Assembly: GCA_017506865.1 (NCBI GenBank)
Contig: JAFCMP010000536.1
Location: 930,001-994,000 of the forward strand
Source: Tribonema minus
Lineage: Eukaryota; Sar; Xanthophyceae; Tribonematales; Tribonemataceae
DNA length: 64,000 bases
Reading direction: 5' to 3'
Made by a program: the position numbers and the translations under genes
Part shown: positions 35,951 to 47,825 of the stretch, in pieces
How positions within the stretch are numbered: the first letter of the stretch is position 1
How the letters are laid out: every line of letters starts with the position of its first letter
The notes under the pieces: generated by a model
Told to the model about the DNA's origin: nothing
Database searches by the model: none
Seen by the model: the letters and a program-made list of their open reading frames with translations, nothing else

Positions 35951-38900
35951 CGGGGCCTGGGTAAGCTGCGCTCAAAGCATTTTTCCGCAGGCCTGACACT
36001 GATACGTGTGTGAAAAGTGCCTAATCCAGCATGAAATAGTATGGTGCAATTTACGCGTTCTGTTTTGAACAAACTCAGCATGAATGCAACGGGTACAGAT
36101 CGAGACACCTGTATTAGCCTGAGGTGGAAAGCGCCGTAGACAAAGCAATGCTTTACAACAATGCATTAAGAAAAAAAAATTCCAATATTTATGTGGCACG
36201 AGACGTAGAGCTGCGTGTCATGTGCCAAGTAATATGTGACGACATGCAACATCACAAGCGGAATGTCATCATAGCAGCAGATGCAGCTTCATGTTCAGGC
36301 ACTTTGGACCATTGACAAAGAACGCAAAACAAACACAATCGTAGACAATACCACCATCATTATGATAACAATGCGTACTGAGTCATGAAAATTGTGCCCT
36401 TTAAAATTTCTGCATGAGATCGTGGACCTTTGCTGAAGTGCGCCGCTGAGCATGAACTCAACTCATCGTGTGCCACACTCCTGGCAGTCATGTACAGTAA
36501 TGACTGCAATCCATGTTCGCAGATATCACAATTCGTGAATAAATGCAGCAGCTCCTGCGCCAGCGCAGTGTGCTCCAGATAATCTGATGACCATACAGAA
36601 TGTTATCGATGTTCACACATACTGTCATCGCCATGAAGCCAAAGCCCAGATCGTGCAGGAAGACGTCGGCCAGCGCTGCTGTGCCACCAGCACAACCACA
36701 CACACACAGTGGTCCGCTGCAACACCACCACCTGCGCCGTGATCATCACTCGGTTCGCCGGAATTGCGTCTTGCACTGCATCTGTCAAGTAGTCGCTCAG
36801 ACCTGGACTGCATGCACTTCATCCATCTAGCCGCAGGTTTGACTGTCGTAACCAAGGCCATGATGTACAGCATGCATGTGCTTCCTACCATGATCTCTCA
36901 ACCAGCGATTGGCCCGTCTGTCACGGCCTGAGTTGACCAGAAAATGTGCAGATAATATCCTGTGCAGTTTCTTGGGCTAGAGGTGTATGATGACTCAAGC
37001 CTGACAGTCCAGATCGGTCTGCTGCATTTTGTAATCTTGAGAGCAACGCTAAAGCTTAAAAACACACATGAAGAACCACACATGTACTCAAGAGCTGCAG
37101 CCCGTGTTTCAGCATCAACTCTGGTGTGCCTTGTGATCACATGTGTCATCACCACTGTCGTGTGCCTTACCTGCAATCTGCTTCCAATGGACATCTCTTT
37201 TGCACGATCAGATGCTGTGGTCTTGCTCATTGGCTCTGGCTCCACGTAGGCACGCCTTGAGTAATTTAGTCAGGTGTCTTGCTGCTGCTGCGTTGCACCC
37301 CAGCAGCACGCACTGAGGCACTCTATTGCAGCAGCGCGCACTGAGGCACTCTACTGGCCTAGCGTGTTGGCTGCACTGAGCTGCTTCACGAGCTGTGAGG
37401 TTACGTCGCCGCCCGCTCAACTTGAGGTTTCGGCACTTCACTTGCATCGGTTTCTTGTGCTGCCTGCGTTCTGCACAGCCGCCGCCAGCACCGCAGGTTT
37501 CTCAGATAATGTGCTCTCTGCTTCACCACCCGGCGCGCCTTAATGTGCTATGGTTCGCGCTATCACTACTGAACGTAAAGCGTGGACTTCAACTTTTTTA
37601 AAGAGTTCACGTGGAAAGTTCAACAAAGTGCATCCCTATGCAAAAATGGCCCAAGAACCCACGCACGCGCGGGATGTCTAAGAAAGGCTCCCGGCCTGAA
37701 AGACCCCTCACCTATAAATAATGAAGACCTTGGGTGTGTGTGATATGATCTTCACCAGAATGAATGTAGCCTTGTTGAAAGAAGTAAGCCACAACATACC
37801 TGCAACACAGGGGCTGATGGCTTGGTTCCACAACGGTGTGCCAGCGTGTATATTGACGGGTAGCTCGTCTGGCCTCAGCCATATTAAGGAGAACTACTGA
37901 CTTGAAGTGCTGAAGAGCTGACAGGTGTGAGCCACTGTGAAGCAACGAGGCCAGGTGATCATCTCTGCACTGTACCAGACCTGCATACTTGCATGCCAGC
38001 AATGCGGCTTGCTCTATTTGTTGTGCCTGAAAAGACGCATGCAGCTAGTAAAATATATTGAAAGTCCAAGCAGGTTGCCCCCGCCTCGTTTCTACAGTGG
38101 GACACATGCAGATTAGTGGCTCATCTTCTTCGGCGGGTGGCATGAGAATACATAGGCTATAAAGAGCTGGGATGCCGACGATCAGGTCTGTTGCTTTCAC
38201 ATCCAATGTGTCTGAATACACTACACAAGTGCGCAACACTTCTTGTGCCTGCAAAGTGTCACGCAGGTGATGCAAATGGGTGGGGCACAAGGCAACCGCG
38301 CAAAGTTGGTAAACTGATGGCTTGTTGTAGCCAGCGTTGATTCGTGATCGTGATCATGAACAAAGGAGACTTGTCGGTTTGCAGGTAAACGCACACAAAA
38401 ACTCTTTGAATCCCAAGTAAACCTTATTCCAAGACTTTGTAATTACCCACAGCATCTGCTGCAATTCTGTCAAAGTTTGCATGATCACTATACCTACATG
38501 GCAGCATGGCGTGCAGAATGCACCAACAGAATGGGAACGAGGGTTCTAGGCCAGTTCAGGTGGTGTTGCGATTAAGGGTATTTTGCACGATGGGTAAACA
38601 TAGACCTAGTGCCTTCGTCCCAGGAAAAAATGCAGTGACATGATCAGCGGAAACACAGAGTACATCAATCGTGCCACATGTGCCACAAGTACGCGCACAA
38701 ACAACTCACAGACGCATCAATGCGCACCACATTGTCATTCATTGGATGTCCTGGGTGTCGTTTTGCACACCAGGCCGACATCATCATGCCCGCACACGGT
38801 GGCACATGCTGGCAACGGCCAAAAGCATTTGGTCTTCTGGGCTGGCAGAGGTGCATACTGCCCCTGAAAAGTTTGCCCTCGGCATTGAATACCGCCGCTG

Positions 38901-39510
38901 ACCGCGTACAAGAAACGAGTACCATGTGGGTGCATGGCTTCAGGGATTTCCGCGCTTTTAACAGCACGGCATCAACGAGCAACTGGATACATACAGCACT
39001 GCTGCTTCATGCTGCATCATATGCAACACAGAGGTTGCCGCCTGCTACGCAGTCACTGCCACGCCTCCGGCCAACGCAGCCATCTGCACACATTCGCCTT
39101 CCTGCATACACACCTGCTGCTGAGCACTGCTGCTGGGCGCTTCCGCGTCGCACGAGCGCCATCATTCGGCGACCAGCATCAGAGCACCTAGTGGCATTCG
39201 TGCATGACATAATTTTTGCTGACGCTGATTCACCTCCTGCTGCTGGGTGCTGCAACACAGCCACAGCGCCGCGCAGCGAGCGGCCGCTGTCACTGATCAG
39301 GACGCGCACAAGCAAATGGTGACACCGTGCTTGCTGCTGCTGTCAGTGCTCCTGCTTCCAAGTAGTGCGTACTGTTGCTGCAGCAACGGCGGCGGCGGCG
39401 GCGGGAGCGGCTCGGTGACGTCTCTCGCAGCACACTCGACAGCCACCACCATGTCGAGCGACGGCAGCACAGCCTGAGAGTTTTTTATTGACACGACCAG
39501 CGCACCGTTA

Positions 39511-41454
39511 TCAATCCTCTTTGCTGGCGGTCTTGCTGCCGCTGCTGCCGCCGCTGCTGCTGCGCAACGCTGCCAGCTCCCGCAGCGCCATGTAGGCGGG
39601 CAGCGCCGCAGCGACGTCCAGCGACAGCAGCGCGGCGACGGCGGCGGCGGCGCGCAGCGGGCGGCGCGCCGACAGCTGCTCTGCAGTAACATACAGGGCC
39701 GCCGCTGCCAGCGTGAAGATGTAGTCCCAGCTGATGGAAGCCTGAGAGTAGAAAGAAGGAAGGGGTTTGGAGGGTGTATATGAGGCCAGCACGATGGTAT
39801 CGCATTGTAGCAGCAGTATGCACCGTGTGGTGAATTGCAGCACGCCTGGCAATGATGGCGGCGTGATGCAATCGGGTGCTGCTAGTCAGATGATGGTGCC
39901 TCTGCATGTGAGCCATCTGCGCAGCGCCTGCCGCCGCCATTCCCACCCCTGATGGCCATGATGGCAGCAAAAAAAGAAATCCAATGCTGCGCAGCAGCGC
40001 ATGGCACGCTTTGCAGCAGCGCGTGCGGCTGCTCCAAGCTGTTTTGACAGTGCAGTACAGGTGCAGTCAACGCCAGTGGTACTCGTGCTGGAAAGTACGT
40101 TCGCGGCGCCCAAATCAAGAGCTGCACGGCGCACGGATGCTCCCCAAATAAGGGGCGCCAATTCGTCGACTATTGGCCTCCCCCCCCCCCTCCCCATTAA
40201 CGTCATTGCAGGACATCTATATTCAGATGTTGGCGTCATCGCTGGCGTGGCTACCGCTGCATGCTGCGCCGCGGGCTTATTCGCTGACGGTGCGCAAAAA
40301 CGAGTCATGCGCGGTGTCACTGGCGCAGCAAGCGGCGCTGCCCCTGCAGCTGGCCTCTGACAAGGGCCCGTAGGCCGGCGCTGCCTCTGCTGCTTCAGGC
40401 AGCGCCCGTGATGCTCTCCTGCTAGGTACTTCAAGTTGAAGTGTACATGAGAGCACACCGACGTCACGCATCTAGGTGTAGTCTCACTCAGCGTCATGAC
40501 ACAATAGTGGCGGCCGCGTTCACCGAAGCTGACCTGGCAGTGCGACGCCCACGCCGCAGCCACGTGCCCCTGCAGGCACTGCGCAACCCCCATCCCCGCA
40601 GGCTTGCCAGCACCGCAGGGCAGCGCGGCGCTCTCCCGCACCAGTTCCACCACCCCGGGCACCGCCACCACCGCCCACAGCACGACCATGCGCAGCCGCG
40701 CCTGCGCCTGCTGCCGCGGCGGCGCAGCCGTCACGGCTCTGGCGGGGAGGAGCGCTGCCGGCAGCAGCAGCGCGGCGTGCATGGCGCCCAGCGCGAGAGC
40801 GAAGGACTGAGCGCTGTCGCTGTGCGCCTGGCGCCGCAGCGAGGTCGCGGCGGCTGAGGCCAGCAGGTAGCACGCGGCGACCGCTGCGGTCTTGTGCCAG
40901 TAGCCGAGGTCCACTGCTGCGCTGTGGCGTTGCGCTGGCGTTTTGGCTGCTGCTGCCATGGCGAGCACCAGGCACAGCGCGACGCTGTTGGCGACGCCGA
41001 AGTCGAGCAGCAGCACCGCGACGTTCTGCGCCGGCGTCAGACCTATCGTTGCGGCGAGAGTCTGAATCAGCAGAGCTGACACGAAGGCTCCCCGCAGCAG
41101 CCTCGCAGACCACCACCACCCCGCTGCGCTGAGTGACACCTGGCGGTAGGCCTCCGAAAACAGGTCCGGCTGGCCGGGTCGTGCTGGAGAGCAAAGATAC
41201 TGCAGAGCAGTGAGGCCTGGGTCCTGCGCTCTGGCGGCGGTAAGGTCCGACAGCAGAAAGGCTCCCAGGTGGTACCAGGTAGCACAGAACGCCACCAGTG
41301 CGATGGCAATGTACATGTTTGCAGCAGATGCGATCTTGCGCTGCTGCTGCACATGTTGACGCACGATACGTGCCACCGCTGCCAAGGAGGCGAACACAGC
41401 TCCGAAGTAGCCTACATATCGCACGAACCCGCCTGGCTCCTGGCATTCCAGCAT
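39511..41454 (-). CDS. Predicted multi-pass membrane protein, two exons, family not recognised
   Basis: Exon 1 is 41454-40534 (ATG at 41454, donor GCCAG|GTCAGC, phase 0). Exon 2 is 39741-39511 (acceptor ACTCTCAG, stop TGA). Joined they give 383 aa. About nine hydrophobic segments alternate with short loops, for example near residues 10-30 (FVRYVGYFGAVFASLAAVAR), 47-69 (YIAIALVAFCATWYHLGAFL), 117-163 (two), 184-202, 216-240, 252-270 and two in exon 2 (SWDYIFTLAAAALYVTAEQL; VAALLSLDVAAALPAYMAL). The C-terminal tail is Ser/Gly-rich and ends KTASKED. No signal peptide or named domain is seen; it could be a transporter or a TMEM-like protein of an endomembrane. It is divergent from HDH, with 248 bp between starts. 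Confidence 0.7.
39742..40533 (-). other. Intron of the membrane protein gene, with plus-strand open stretch
   Basis: 792 bp. On the opposite strand a C run (about 40181-40195) is followed by CATTGCAG and an open reading DIYIQMLASSLAWLPLHAAP up to TAG at 40372. This looks like a terminal exon but has no partner exon on the plus strand, so it is noted and not called. ACTTCAAGTTGAAGT, a near-palindrome, lies at 40427-40441. Confidence 0.5.
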
Positions 41455-41702
41455 GGTCTCTGTGTCACTTTACTCTTTTTGTTTTTTTCTTTCTTTTTTT
41501 CTGCTTTCTTTCTGCAAAGTTGGCGCGTCAACTGTTAGTTTGGCCATTCGATGGCCTCTGAGACACATCCGCTTCTCCCGCTGGACTGCAGAGAACTGCG
41601 TGAGCAGGTGAGACGGAGACACCCTCTACAGTGTATTACAGCTCCTGAAGGACTCAGCATAGCTTAGCTTCAGAAAAGCACGCCACAACTTGTAGGACAC
41701 AC
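41455..41702. promoter_or_regulatory. Shared 5' region of membrane protein and HDH genes
   Basis: 248 bp between divergent start codons, with a T-rich tract (41472-41513) near the membrane gene. At 41551 an ATG opens MASETHPLLPLDCRELREQ followed by CAG|GTGAGA. This could be a 5' exon of HDH, but its phase does not fit the obvious acceptor (TTGTAG, 41695), so it is left as an upstream ORF. Confidence 0.45.
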
Positions 41703-42566
41703 ATGCACACCATGGCGGAAACACCAGTATTGCGCATAGTGACACCGGAGGAGGTTCCCATGCTGGAGCTGGACCCCGTGGACCCTACGGCCCTCATACA
41801 AGCCAAAGAGATCGTCGACGATGTGCGGAAGACCGGCGAGGCTGGCCTTCGCAAGCACGCACTGCGTCTTGGCGATATTCCTGACGCAACATCGAAGTAT
41901 GTCCTCGACAAGGCTGAAATGAAGGCTGCCTTCGACTCTCTGCCAGAGGACGAGCAGGCACTGCTGCTGCGCACCCGGGACAGGATCCAGGCCTTCGCGC
42001 AGTGCCAGCTCGACTCCGTCCAGAGCATGGAAACATCCATCCCCGGAGGCAGGGCGGGCCACACGCTCAGCCCCATGGCCGTAGCTGGCTGCTATGCCCC
42101 GGGGGGACGGTATCCCCTCCCCTCCTCCGTCCTCATGACGGCGGTGACGGCGCGCACAGCGGGCGTCAAAACGGTCGTGGTGGCATCCCCCCGCCCCGCC
42201 CCCGTCACCGTCGCCGCCGCCCACGTCGCCGGCGCGGACCTGCTCCTCTGCATCGGCGGCGCGCAGGGCATCGCAGCGCTGGCCTTCGGCACGCCTTGCG
42301 TGCCTGCGTGCGACATCATCGTCGGCCCGGGCAACAAGTGGGTCACGGCGGCCAAGTCCCTCGTGCAGGGGCGATGCGCCATCGACATGCTGGCGGGGCC
42401 CTCGGAGGTGCTGGCGATAGCGGACGGCAGCGCGGACGCGGATGTGCTGGCGGCGGACATGCTGGCGCAGGCGGAGCACGACACGGACGCGCGGCCGATC
42501 CTGGTGACGCCCGACGCGGCGCTCGCTCACCGCGTGAACGCGCGCATAGCGGCGCGCCTCGCCGAG
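41703..42566 (+). CDS. hisD: HDH exon 1
   Basis: Residues 1-288, from MHTMAETPVLRIVTPEEV to NARIAARLAE; holds the NAD-binding core and the first zinc ligands. Donor GCCGAG|GTGAGCGCTG, phase 0. Confidence 0.95.
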
Positions 42567-45500
42567 GTGAGCGCTGCCACACCTTTTATCTCCATTTTAA
42601 GATTTCCTGTATACCTATTGTACTTCGAAGTATAGTATCCACGACACGGACGCGCGGCCGATCCTGGTGACGCCCGACGCGCGGCGCTTGCGGGCCGCGT
42701 GAACGCCCGCATAGCGGCGCGCCTCGCTGAGGTGAGCGCTGCCATGCGTTTTGTTTTCATCTTGAGATGTTCCGCATATCGTATAGGATTACAATATTTC
42801 AGGATCGTATAATACGCTGTATACAGTATCGATGTGAGCACTGCCATGCGGTTTCAGGTTACAGCATATTGTATAGGATTACAATATTCCAGTATCGTTC
42901 ATACATTGCATACATTATCATACAATATTTATTGATTTAAATGCTTGATGCGTTAGAAGCTGCGAGCATCTTGAAAGCATTTTGGGCTGCAGAGATCATG
43001 AAGGTTGCCGCGTACAAGGTGGACCTGTTGCACCGGCAGTATCGACCCATACGCCTCAGCTTAGCAGACAGTCCGCTTGCCTCCAAATTCGGAGCCCATA
43101 CTCAAATTTGCCAGAGAAGGTCAGCAAAGTGGCCTGTGGCAGTGGTGCCTGGCGCTGATCTTGCTACACTTAGTGGTCTTGTTAAAGCATATTATCAAGC
43201 GACCATGGTTATGGTGGAAGACGCTTGCGGCCAGCCACCCCGTGTCACCTGGAGCTCTGCGATCTTTTGATTCGTTTCTATTCAAGTGCATCGTTAAAGT
43301 GTGCTGCAAGTGAGGGTGCACCTCGGCATGTTGTAGTTGCCATAATGGATTTCTCGGTCGTGGTGATGCGCAGTGCTGCATTCGTTGACGCTACCTCAAA
43401 CTTGAAGTGTTGCCATGAAGAACATCCTGTATACAAACGCCGCCGCTTTTGGAAGCAACCTGGAACTTGACATCGTCACTACACCAACAGCAGTGCTCCA
43501 AAGCATTTGTACCCCTGAGCGTGCAGCACACGCACCCGAGTGAATAGAGCGACCAACTCAACTACGTATGGTGATGTCGATCTGAGCCAGCAGATCACGT
43601 GGATCACCTACCTCAACAAGGTAGCGCACTCATCGCTTCCGTGCTGACCTAAGCATTGTTGGCGTTGTTCAGTCTTGAAGCATTGCCGTTCATCAGCACA
43701 GCGCTTTATTGTACTTCAGAAGTACGCAGCTGTTCATAGCATCTTTGAAGTACTTGCGCGTCGAGGTGTACATGTAGTTATAAATGGGTACAAGTAGTAC
43801 ATCTGCTCGTACATCTCAGCCAATACGACCACGTCAGTCATGAGGCACCACAACAGCAGGAGCCCGCTGCTGCGGTGCGTGACACAGAATGCACACGTTT
43901 TGTGGACGCCTGCAGCGTAACAGTGCTTAGGTCGCCCAGGTTCTGAGGCACTGCAAAACTTCAACTTACACTTGAAGCATACGCCCTTGCGTCCACTCAT
44001 GAGCGCGTCAGGCCACTATCTGCCCGGCCGTGCGTTAAGGTAATGTGGAGTGAAGTATGAGTTGAAGTATGATCAACTTACAAGTAGGCAGCGGTTGCAG
44101 CGTCCTTCTCTGATGCTGCCCATCGATGCTGTGCTGCTCATCATTGCAACGCCAACAGTATGTATGTATACCGACGGCACACTTCCGCACACACGCCACC
44201 TAACGGGCCTATAAGAGCTGTGGTCAGCGCATGCATGTCCATGTCATGTAAGTGTCCCATTAACTGTCATGTAACTGTTGGCACCCCTGTAACTGTACCG
44301 GTGATGATGACTAAGCGCGACGCAGCGCCACCCCTTTTCTTTCATGTCACGCGATGACTGTACCGGTGATGATGGAAGCGCGACGCAGCGCCACCCCTTT
44401 TCTTTCATGTCACGCGATGGCCACTGTATGAAGTGCCATGGAGGTGGCTCCGGTGTGCTGGACACGAGCGTGTTGGCCACTGCTTGCCCTTGAGATTCCC
44501 ACATGACAAAGCGTACTCATGTACCACCTCAATTGCATTTTTTTCGAGCTTCACTTGCAACTTTTGCTTGTGTGAACGCGACCTGTCACACATATTCTCG
44601 CGCACAGTAGGCATTGAGACGCATCATTATGTAGCTCCGACGTACGCGACCGCAACCTGACATGTAATGAATAATCTCAACTTCAACTGGAAGTACATCC
44701 ATCTGTGCTTGAGCAGCGCTGCGGCGGTGGACTCTCTGTTGATGCGTACTGCGATTCCATGTCCAACTGCAACTTCAACTGTACGACTGCTGCCGGTGCG
44801 CGCTCCACCTGTCGCAGCTGCCCACGCGCGACACGGCGGCGGAGGCGTGCAAGAAGGGCTTCATCGTGGTGTGCCCGGACATGGACAGCGCCATTGCTGT
44901 GTCCGACAGCATCGCGCCGGAGCACCTGGAGATACAGACGGAGAACGCGCAGGAGGTGGCGGACAAGTGAGTCACTGGCGGAGTTGAAGTGCGGTGCAGA
45001 AGCGCACGCAATACGCACGCTGCAACCGCTTCTGCGTATTCACCGGACTTGCAGCGGGCGGCTGATGCTGCGGTGTCGCCAGTGCTGCTTTGCACGATAA
45101 GTTGGCCAAACTTGAAGTAAGTTGTAGCATCCGCCAGACATGTGCTGCAGTCGCTTTATATTATATGCTGAGCTGTGTACAATGGCGATTGATGCCTTCA
45201 ATGTTGAAGCATGTGCCTCCATGGTGCTTGCTACGGCTATTGATTGGAGTTTAAGTTACACTGCGTCAGAATTAAGTTACACTGCGTCAGAGGTATCGCA
45301 ATGGTGCCATGCTTCGCAGTTCACTGGTTGTTGCAGCAGGTATGTATATCGCAGCACGCATGTACATCACTACTGTGATTATAGGTTGAGGCGCTTAGAT
45401 GTCGGCACACTCGACCTTCTGGGCAGAATGCGTCGCAATCACCCGTCATCTGCAGTATGCAATCCATGATCTCAATGATTGTTGTAAAAGTTAGGCTCAT

Positions 45501-47003
45501 CTCGACTCACGGTATGTGCTTGGCAGCACTGTGCAACTCACAAACTTGAAGTTGCTGCGTGCTGTACGGAAACATGGCTTCAGAGCAGTGCTGCACATTG
45601 CAGTAGTACGGGTCCATGAGTGCAGACAGAGAGTGTTTAGGAGGCGACAGTCAAGCCATTACCGCACGCGCCTACTGTCCCCCTTTTACTGGTTCCGAAG
45701 GCCCAATCACCGCCATGCTGTCCTGTTGCACCAGCCTAAACGCAACTTCACGTTGAACTCGGCCGCGAAGGCCCAATGACCGCCATGCCGTCTTGTGGAA
45801 CTCTGGCTTTAACACAACTTCACTTTTGAACTCTGCCAGGTGCCTCGACTACGGCGGCCTGTTCATCGGCTCACGCGCCGCGGAGGTTCTTGGCGACTAT
45901 GGAGCGGGCCCCAACCACGTGCTGCCAACGGGCGGTACGGGCAAGTACACCGGTGGACTCAGCGTCTTCAACTTTGTGCGCATCCGCACGTGGATGCGCA
46001 TCGACGCCGTGGGCGATGCTCAGCAGGTGCGTCACAGCAGCAGCGCTCAGTTCAGTTTTTGAAATTTGGTATTTGATTAAACAATGAATAACTTCAGGTT
46101 CAGAATCAGAGTATGCACAGGTAGTGCGCGCAGTGCTCCACATTCATACTTTGAAGATGGGTAGTAAATGCTCGTTATAGGTTCAGTTTTGGAAGTATAT
46201 TGTCAAGAGTGTGCACAGGTGGTGGCGCTGCTGTATCGTATGCCGTGTGCGTGGGGGGCGTGAATGACGCCCAACAGTTTTGTCTCCGCATTGGTGCTCA
46301 ATGCGTCATTAGCGTTGCTTGCGACTGCAGCGGTAGCGGTAGGAGAGCAGGTGCAGGCGCGTACAGGGCATGATCGTCATATGCTGAACGTAACCCTAAC
46401 CCTAACCCCAACCTTAAGCACCACTGTTGGTAAAGTAAATAAAGTTAGGCAGGCGCAGTGGCACATCATGCGCCATGGTTCAGCATGCTCAACATCTTTT
46501 TATAATCAGTGATGCGCGGTGGCAGACAGACACTGGCTAGGTAAGGTTCATACAGTCAGCCACTGGCCCAGCCAGTGCTCAGCAGCTGCAATGCTGCGAC
46601 AGTGCTCGCCTTTGTCTGATGCTGGCCCTATGCGGTGTCCGCTCCTGCAAGTACTCCACAGATGTGGACTGCGGTATGGTGTTCAGTGGTGTGAGGTAAG
46701 GGCACCCTTGTTCAGGTCACAGGGTGCACTGGTGCCGCCGGTGATGCTCTTCCTACGTACTTCAACTTGCGACGCGATCCACACAGTTGCCTAAAGCGCG
46801 CCGTCGTCGACAATATGCCATCAATTCATCGATATATATATCTTCGAATGATTGTACTTTCAGATTCAGATCTATGTTGAATCCCCATGAACGCTGTTGC
46901 GCCCATGCTATTCCTGCAGGTGGTGAAGGACAGCGTGCAGCTGGCGCGCCTGGAGGGTCTCGAGGGCCACGCACGCAGCGCCGAGTGCCGCCTACTTCAA
47001 TAA
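41703..47003 (+). CDS. hisD: Histidinol dehydrogenase, stand-alone (4 exons)
   Basis: HDH carries out the last two steps of histidine synthesis (L-histidinol to L-histidine, two NAD+). Exons are 41703-42566, 44818-44966, 45840-46026 and 46920-47003; phases agree and the sum is 1,284 nt (427 aa). Diagnostic blocks in order: LSPMAVAGCYAPGGRYPLPS, CDIIVGPGNKWVTAAK, AIDMLAGPSEVLAIAD, DMLAQAEHDTDARPILV (Gln and His of the zinc site), SIAPEHLEIQTEN (catalytic Glu-His), GDYGAGPNHVLPTGGTGKY (zinc Asp) and LEGLEGHARSAECRL (zinc His). It is stand-alone as in plants and bacteria rather than fused as in fungal His4. No transit peptide is evident from this start; a second in-frame Met lies at 41712. Confidence 0.95.
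42478..42930 (+). repeat. Donor-side echo of HDH exon 1 in intron 1
   Basis: The last 89 bases of exon 1 (from CACGACACGGACGCGCGGCC at 42478), its donor and about 70 intron bases are repeated starting near 42638, period about 160. The second copy keeps an intact donor (CTGAG|GTGAGCGCTGCC, gt at 42731). A third, intron-only copy starts at about 42836 exactly at a GTGAGC. The AT-rich segment containing ATAGGATTACAATAT is repeated with it. Confidence 0.93.
42931..44817 (+). other. Rest of HDH intron 1
   Basis: About 1.9 kb of moderate-GC sequence without recognised coding. TTGAAGT-type motifs occur at about 43401, 43960-43978, 44055 and 44670-44690. A 64-bp tandem pair (ACTGTACCGGTGATGATG...CACGCGATG) lies at 44292-44421. 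Confidence 0.6.
44818..44966 (+). CDS. hisD: HDH exon 2
   Basis: Encodes LPTRDTAAEACKKGFIVVC, PDMDSAIAVSDSIAPEHLEI and TENAQEVAD. Acceptor TGTCGCAG and donor GACAA|GTGAGT, phase 2. Confidence 0.93.
45695..45839 (+). repeat. Acceptor-side tandem repeat before HDH exon 3
   Basis: GCGAAGGCCCAATGACCGCC... through CACAACTTCACTTTTGAACTC is present at 45765-45839 and, diverged, at 45695-45764, period 70. The true acceptor CTGCCAG ends the second copy. Confidence 0.85.
45840..46026 (+). CDS. hisD: HDH exon 3
   Basis: Encodes CLDYGGLFIGSRAAEVLGDY and GAGPNHVLPTGGTGKYTGGL, then SVFNFVRIRTWMRIDA. Acceptor TGCCAG|G and donor CAGCAG|GTGCGT, phase 0. Confidence 0.94.
46027..46919 (+). other. HDH intron 3
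   Basis: 893 bp, with CCCTAACCCTAACCCCAACC telomere-like units at about 46391-46411 and otherwise unique sequence. Confidence 0.6.
46920..47003 (+). CDS. hisD: HDH exon 4 (C-terminus)
   Basis: Encodes VVKDSVQLARLEGLEGHARS then AECRLLQ-stop (TAA at 47001), the canonical HDH C-terminal helix with its zinc His. Acceptor TTCCTGCAG. Confidence 0.92.
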   Translation: MVKDSVQLARLEGLEGHARSAECRLLQ

Positions 47004-47825
47004 CGCCTCCTTCAACAACGCCACGTTCAACTCTTCTGATCGGGCTTCGTCTTCCGTGGCTTGTGGACGCCTGCCTGCGAGCTGCAGAGTCAAATTGTTA
47101 CGTAAGAAAGGCATATTGGGATGCGCCCTCTTGTGAGGCTGCTGCTGGCAATCGGACCAGGACACCTAGGATGTTCATTTTCATGAATGAAACCTTTTTA
47201 GTGCGCTGTAAACATTATTGGTTGCGTGTGTGTCTTCGTTACTGCGCGGGTGCCTGCTCGCTGGTGGCAAAGCACTCTCTGCTGAGCACTGCACGAGGGC
47301 TTAAATGAGAAGCACATCATGTGTCCACACATGTGTGCTCCTTTCCTTGTACGCACATGCAATGCATCTGCAGCTACAAGGCTTCTGCCACAGCGCACAA
47401 TGAACAATGGTTGCACGCATTTCAGCGATCAACAGGCCAGAATGCAAGACGGCAAGTGTGCTTGGTACTGCTTTGAAAAAACACAATCATCTTCATATAT
47501 ATATGATGCTGCCAGCAACCGCTTTTGCGGGCGCCTGGCCTCCCCCCCAAACCCCCTGTTCACTTCTCTGAACTGAACACACATCGCCTGAGCACGGCGT
47601 CTCAAAGCGAACAGCCATGTCTACAACCGACCCCAGGAACATTCCTAGGAATGTTCCTAGAACCTCGCCCGCTCGACAACCCTCTCCTCACACAGCGCAC
47701 TCTAGAGCAGCCCCCGGCCTCCCCCCCCCCCCCCTTGCCCCCCCCCCCTAGTGGCGCCTGCATCCTGTGCAGCAGGAGCGTGCACGCGCCGCTGTTGAAG
47801 TTGCGCTGCGGTTGAAGTTGCGCGC
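47004..47825. other. Convergent intergenic region HDH / MOB
   Basis: 822 bp between the two stop codons. A perfect 24-bp palindrome with a CCTAGG centre lies at 47635-47658. Poly-C runs are at 47719-47749. Two GTTGAAGTTGCGC units (47793-47821) sit next to the MOB stop. No coding signal seen. Confidence 0.65.

Larger units (their letters stand above)
32505..39510. other. About 7 kb without a convincing gene
   Basis: The sequence is less GC-rich than the exons, with stops frequent in all frames. A possible retroelement-like coding remnant (33042-33353), a 71-bp tandem pair (35809-35950) and a doubtful minus-strand ORF (34945-35484) are listed separately. Other open stretches (for example 34263-34598 +, 38678-39322 +, 37712-38290 -) show no domain I recognise. 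No tRNA or rRNA seen. Confidence 0.6.

Noticed and set aside
36600-38300. Minus-strand ORFs of 60-100 codons
   Set aside because: Typical chance length in this composition; no motif, no conserved splice borders.
38678-39322. 214-codon plus-strand ORF
   Set aside because: No recognisable domain, biased His/Cys/Thr composition, no splice partners, and both strands are open in several frames.
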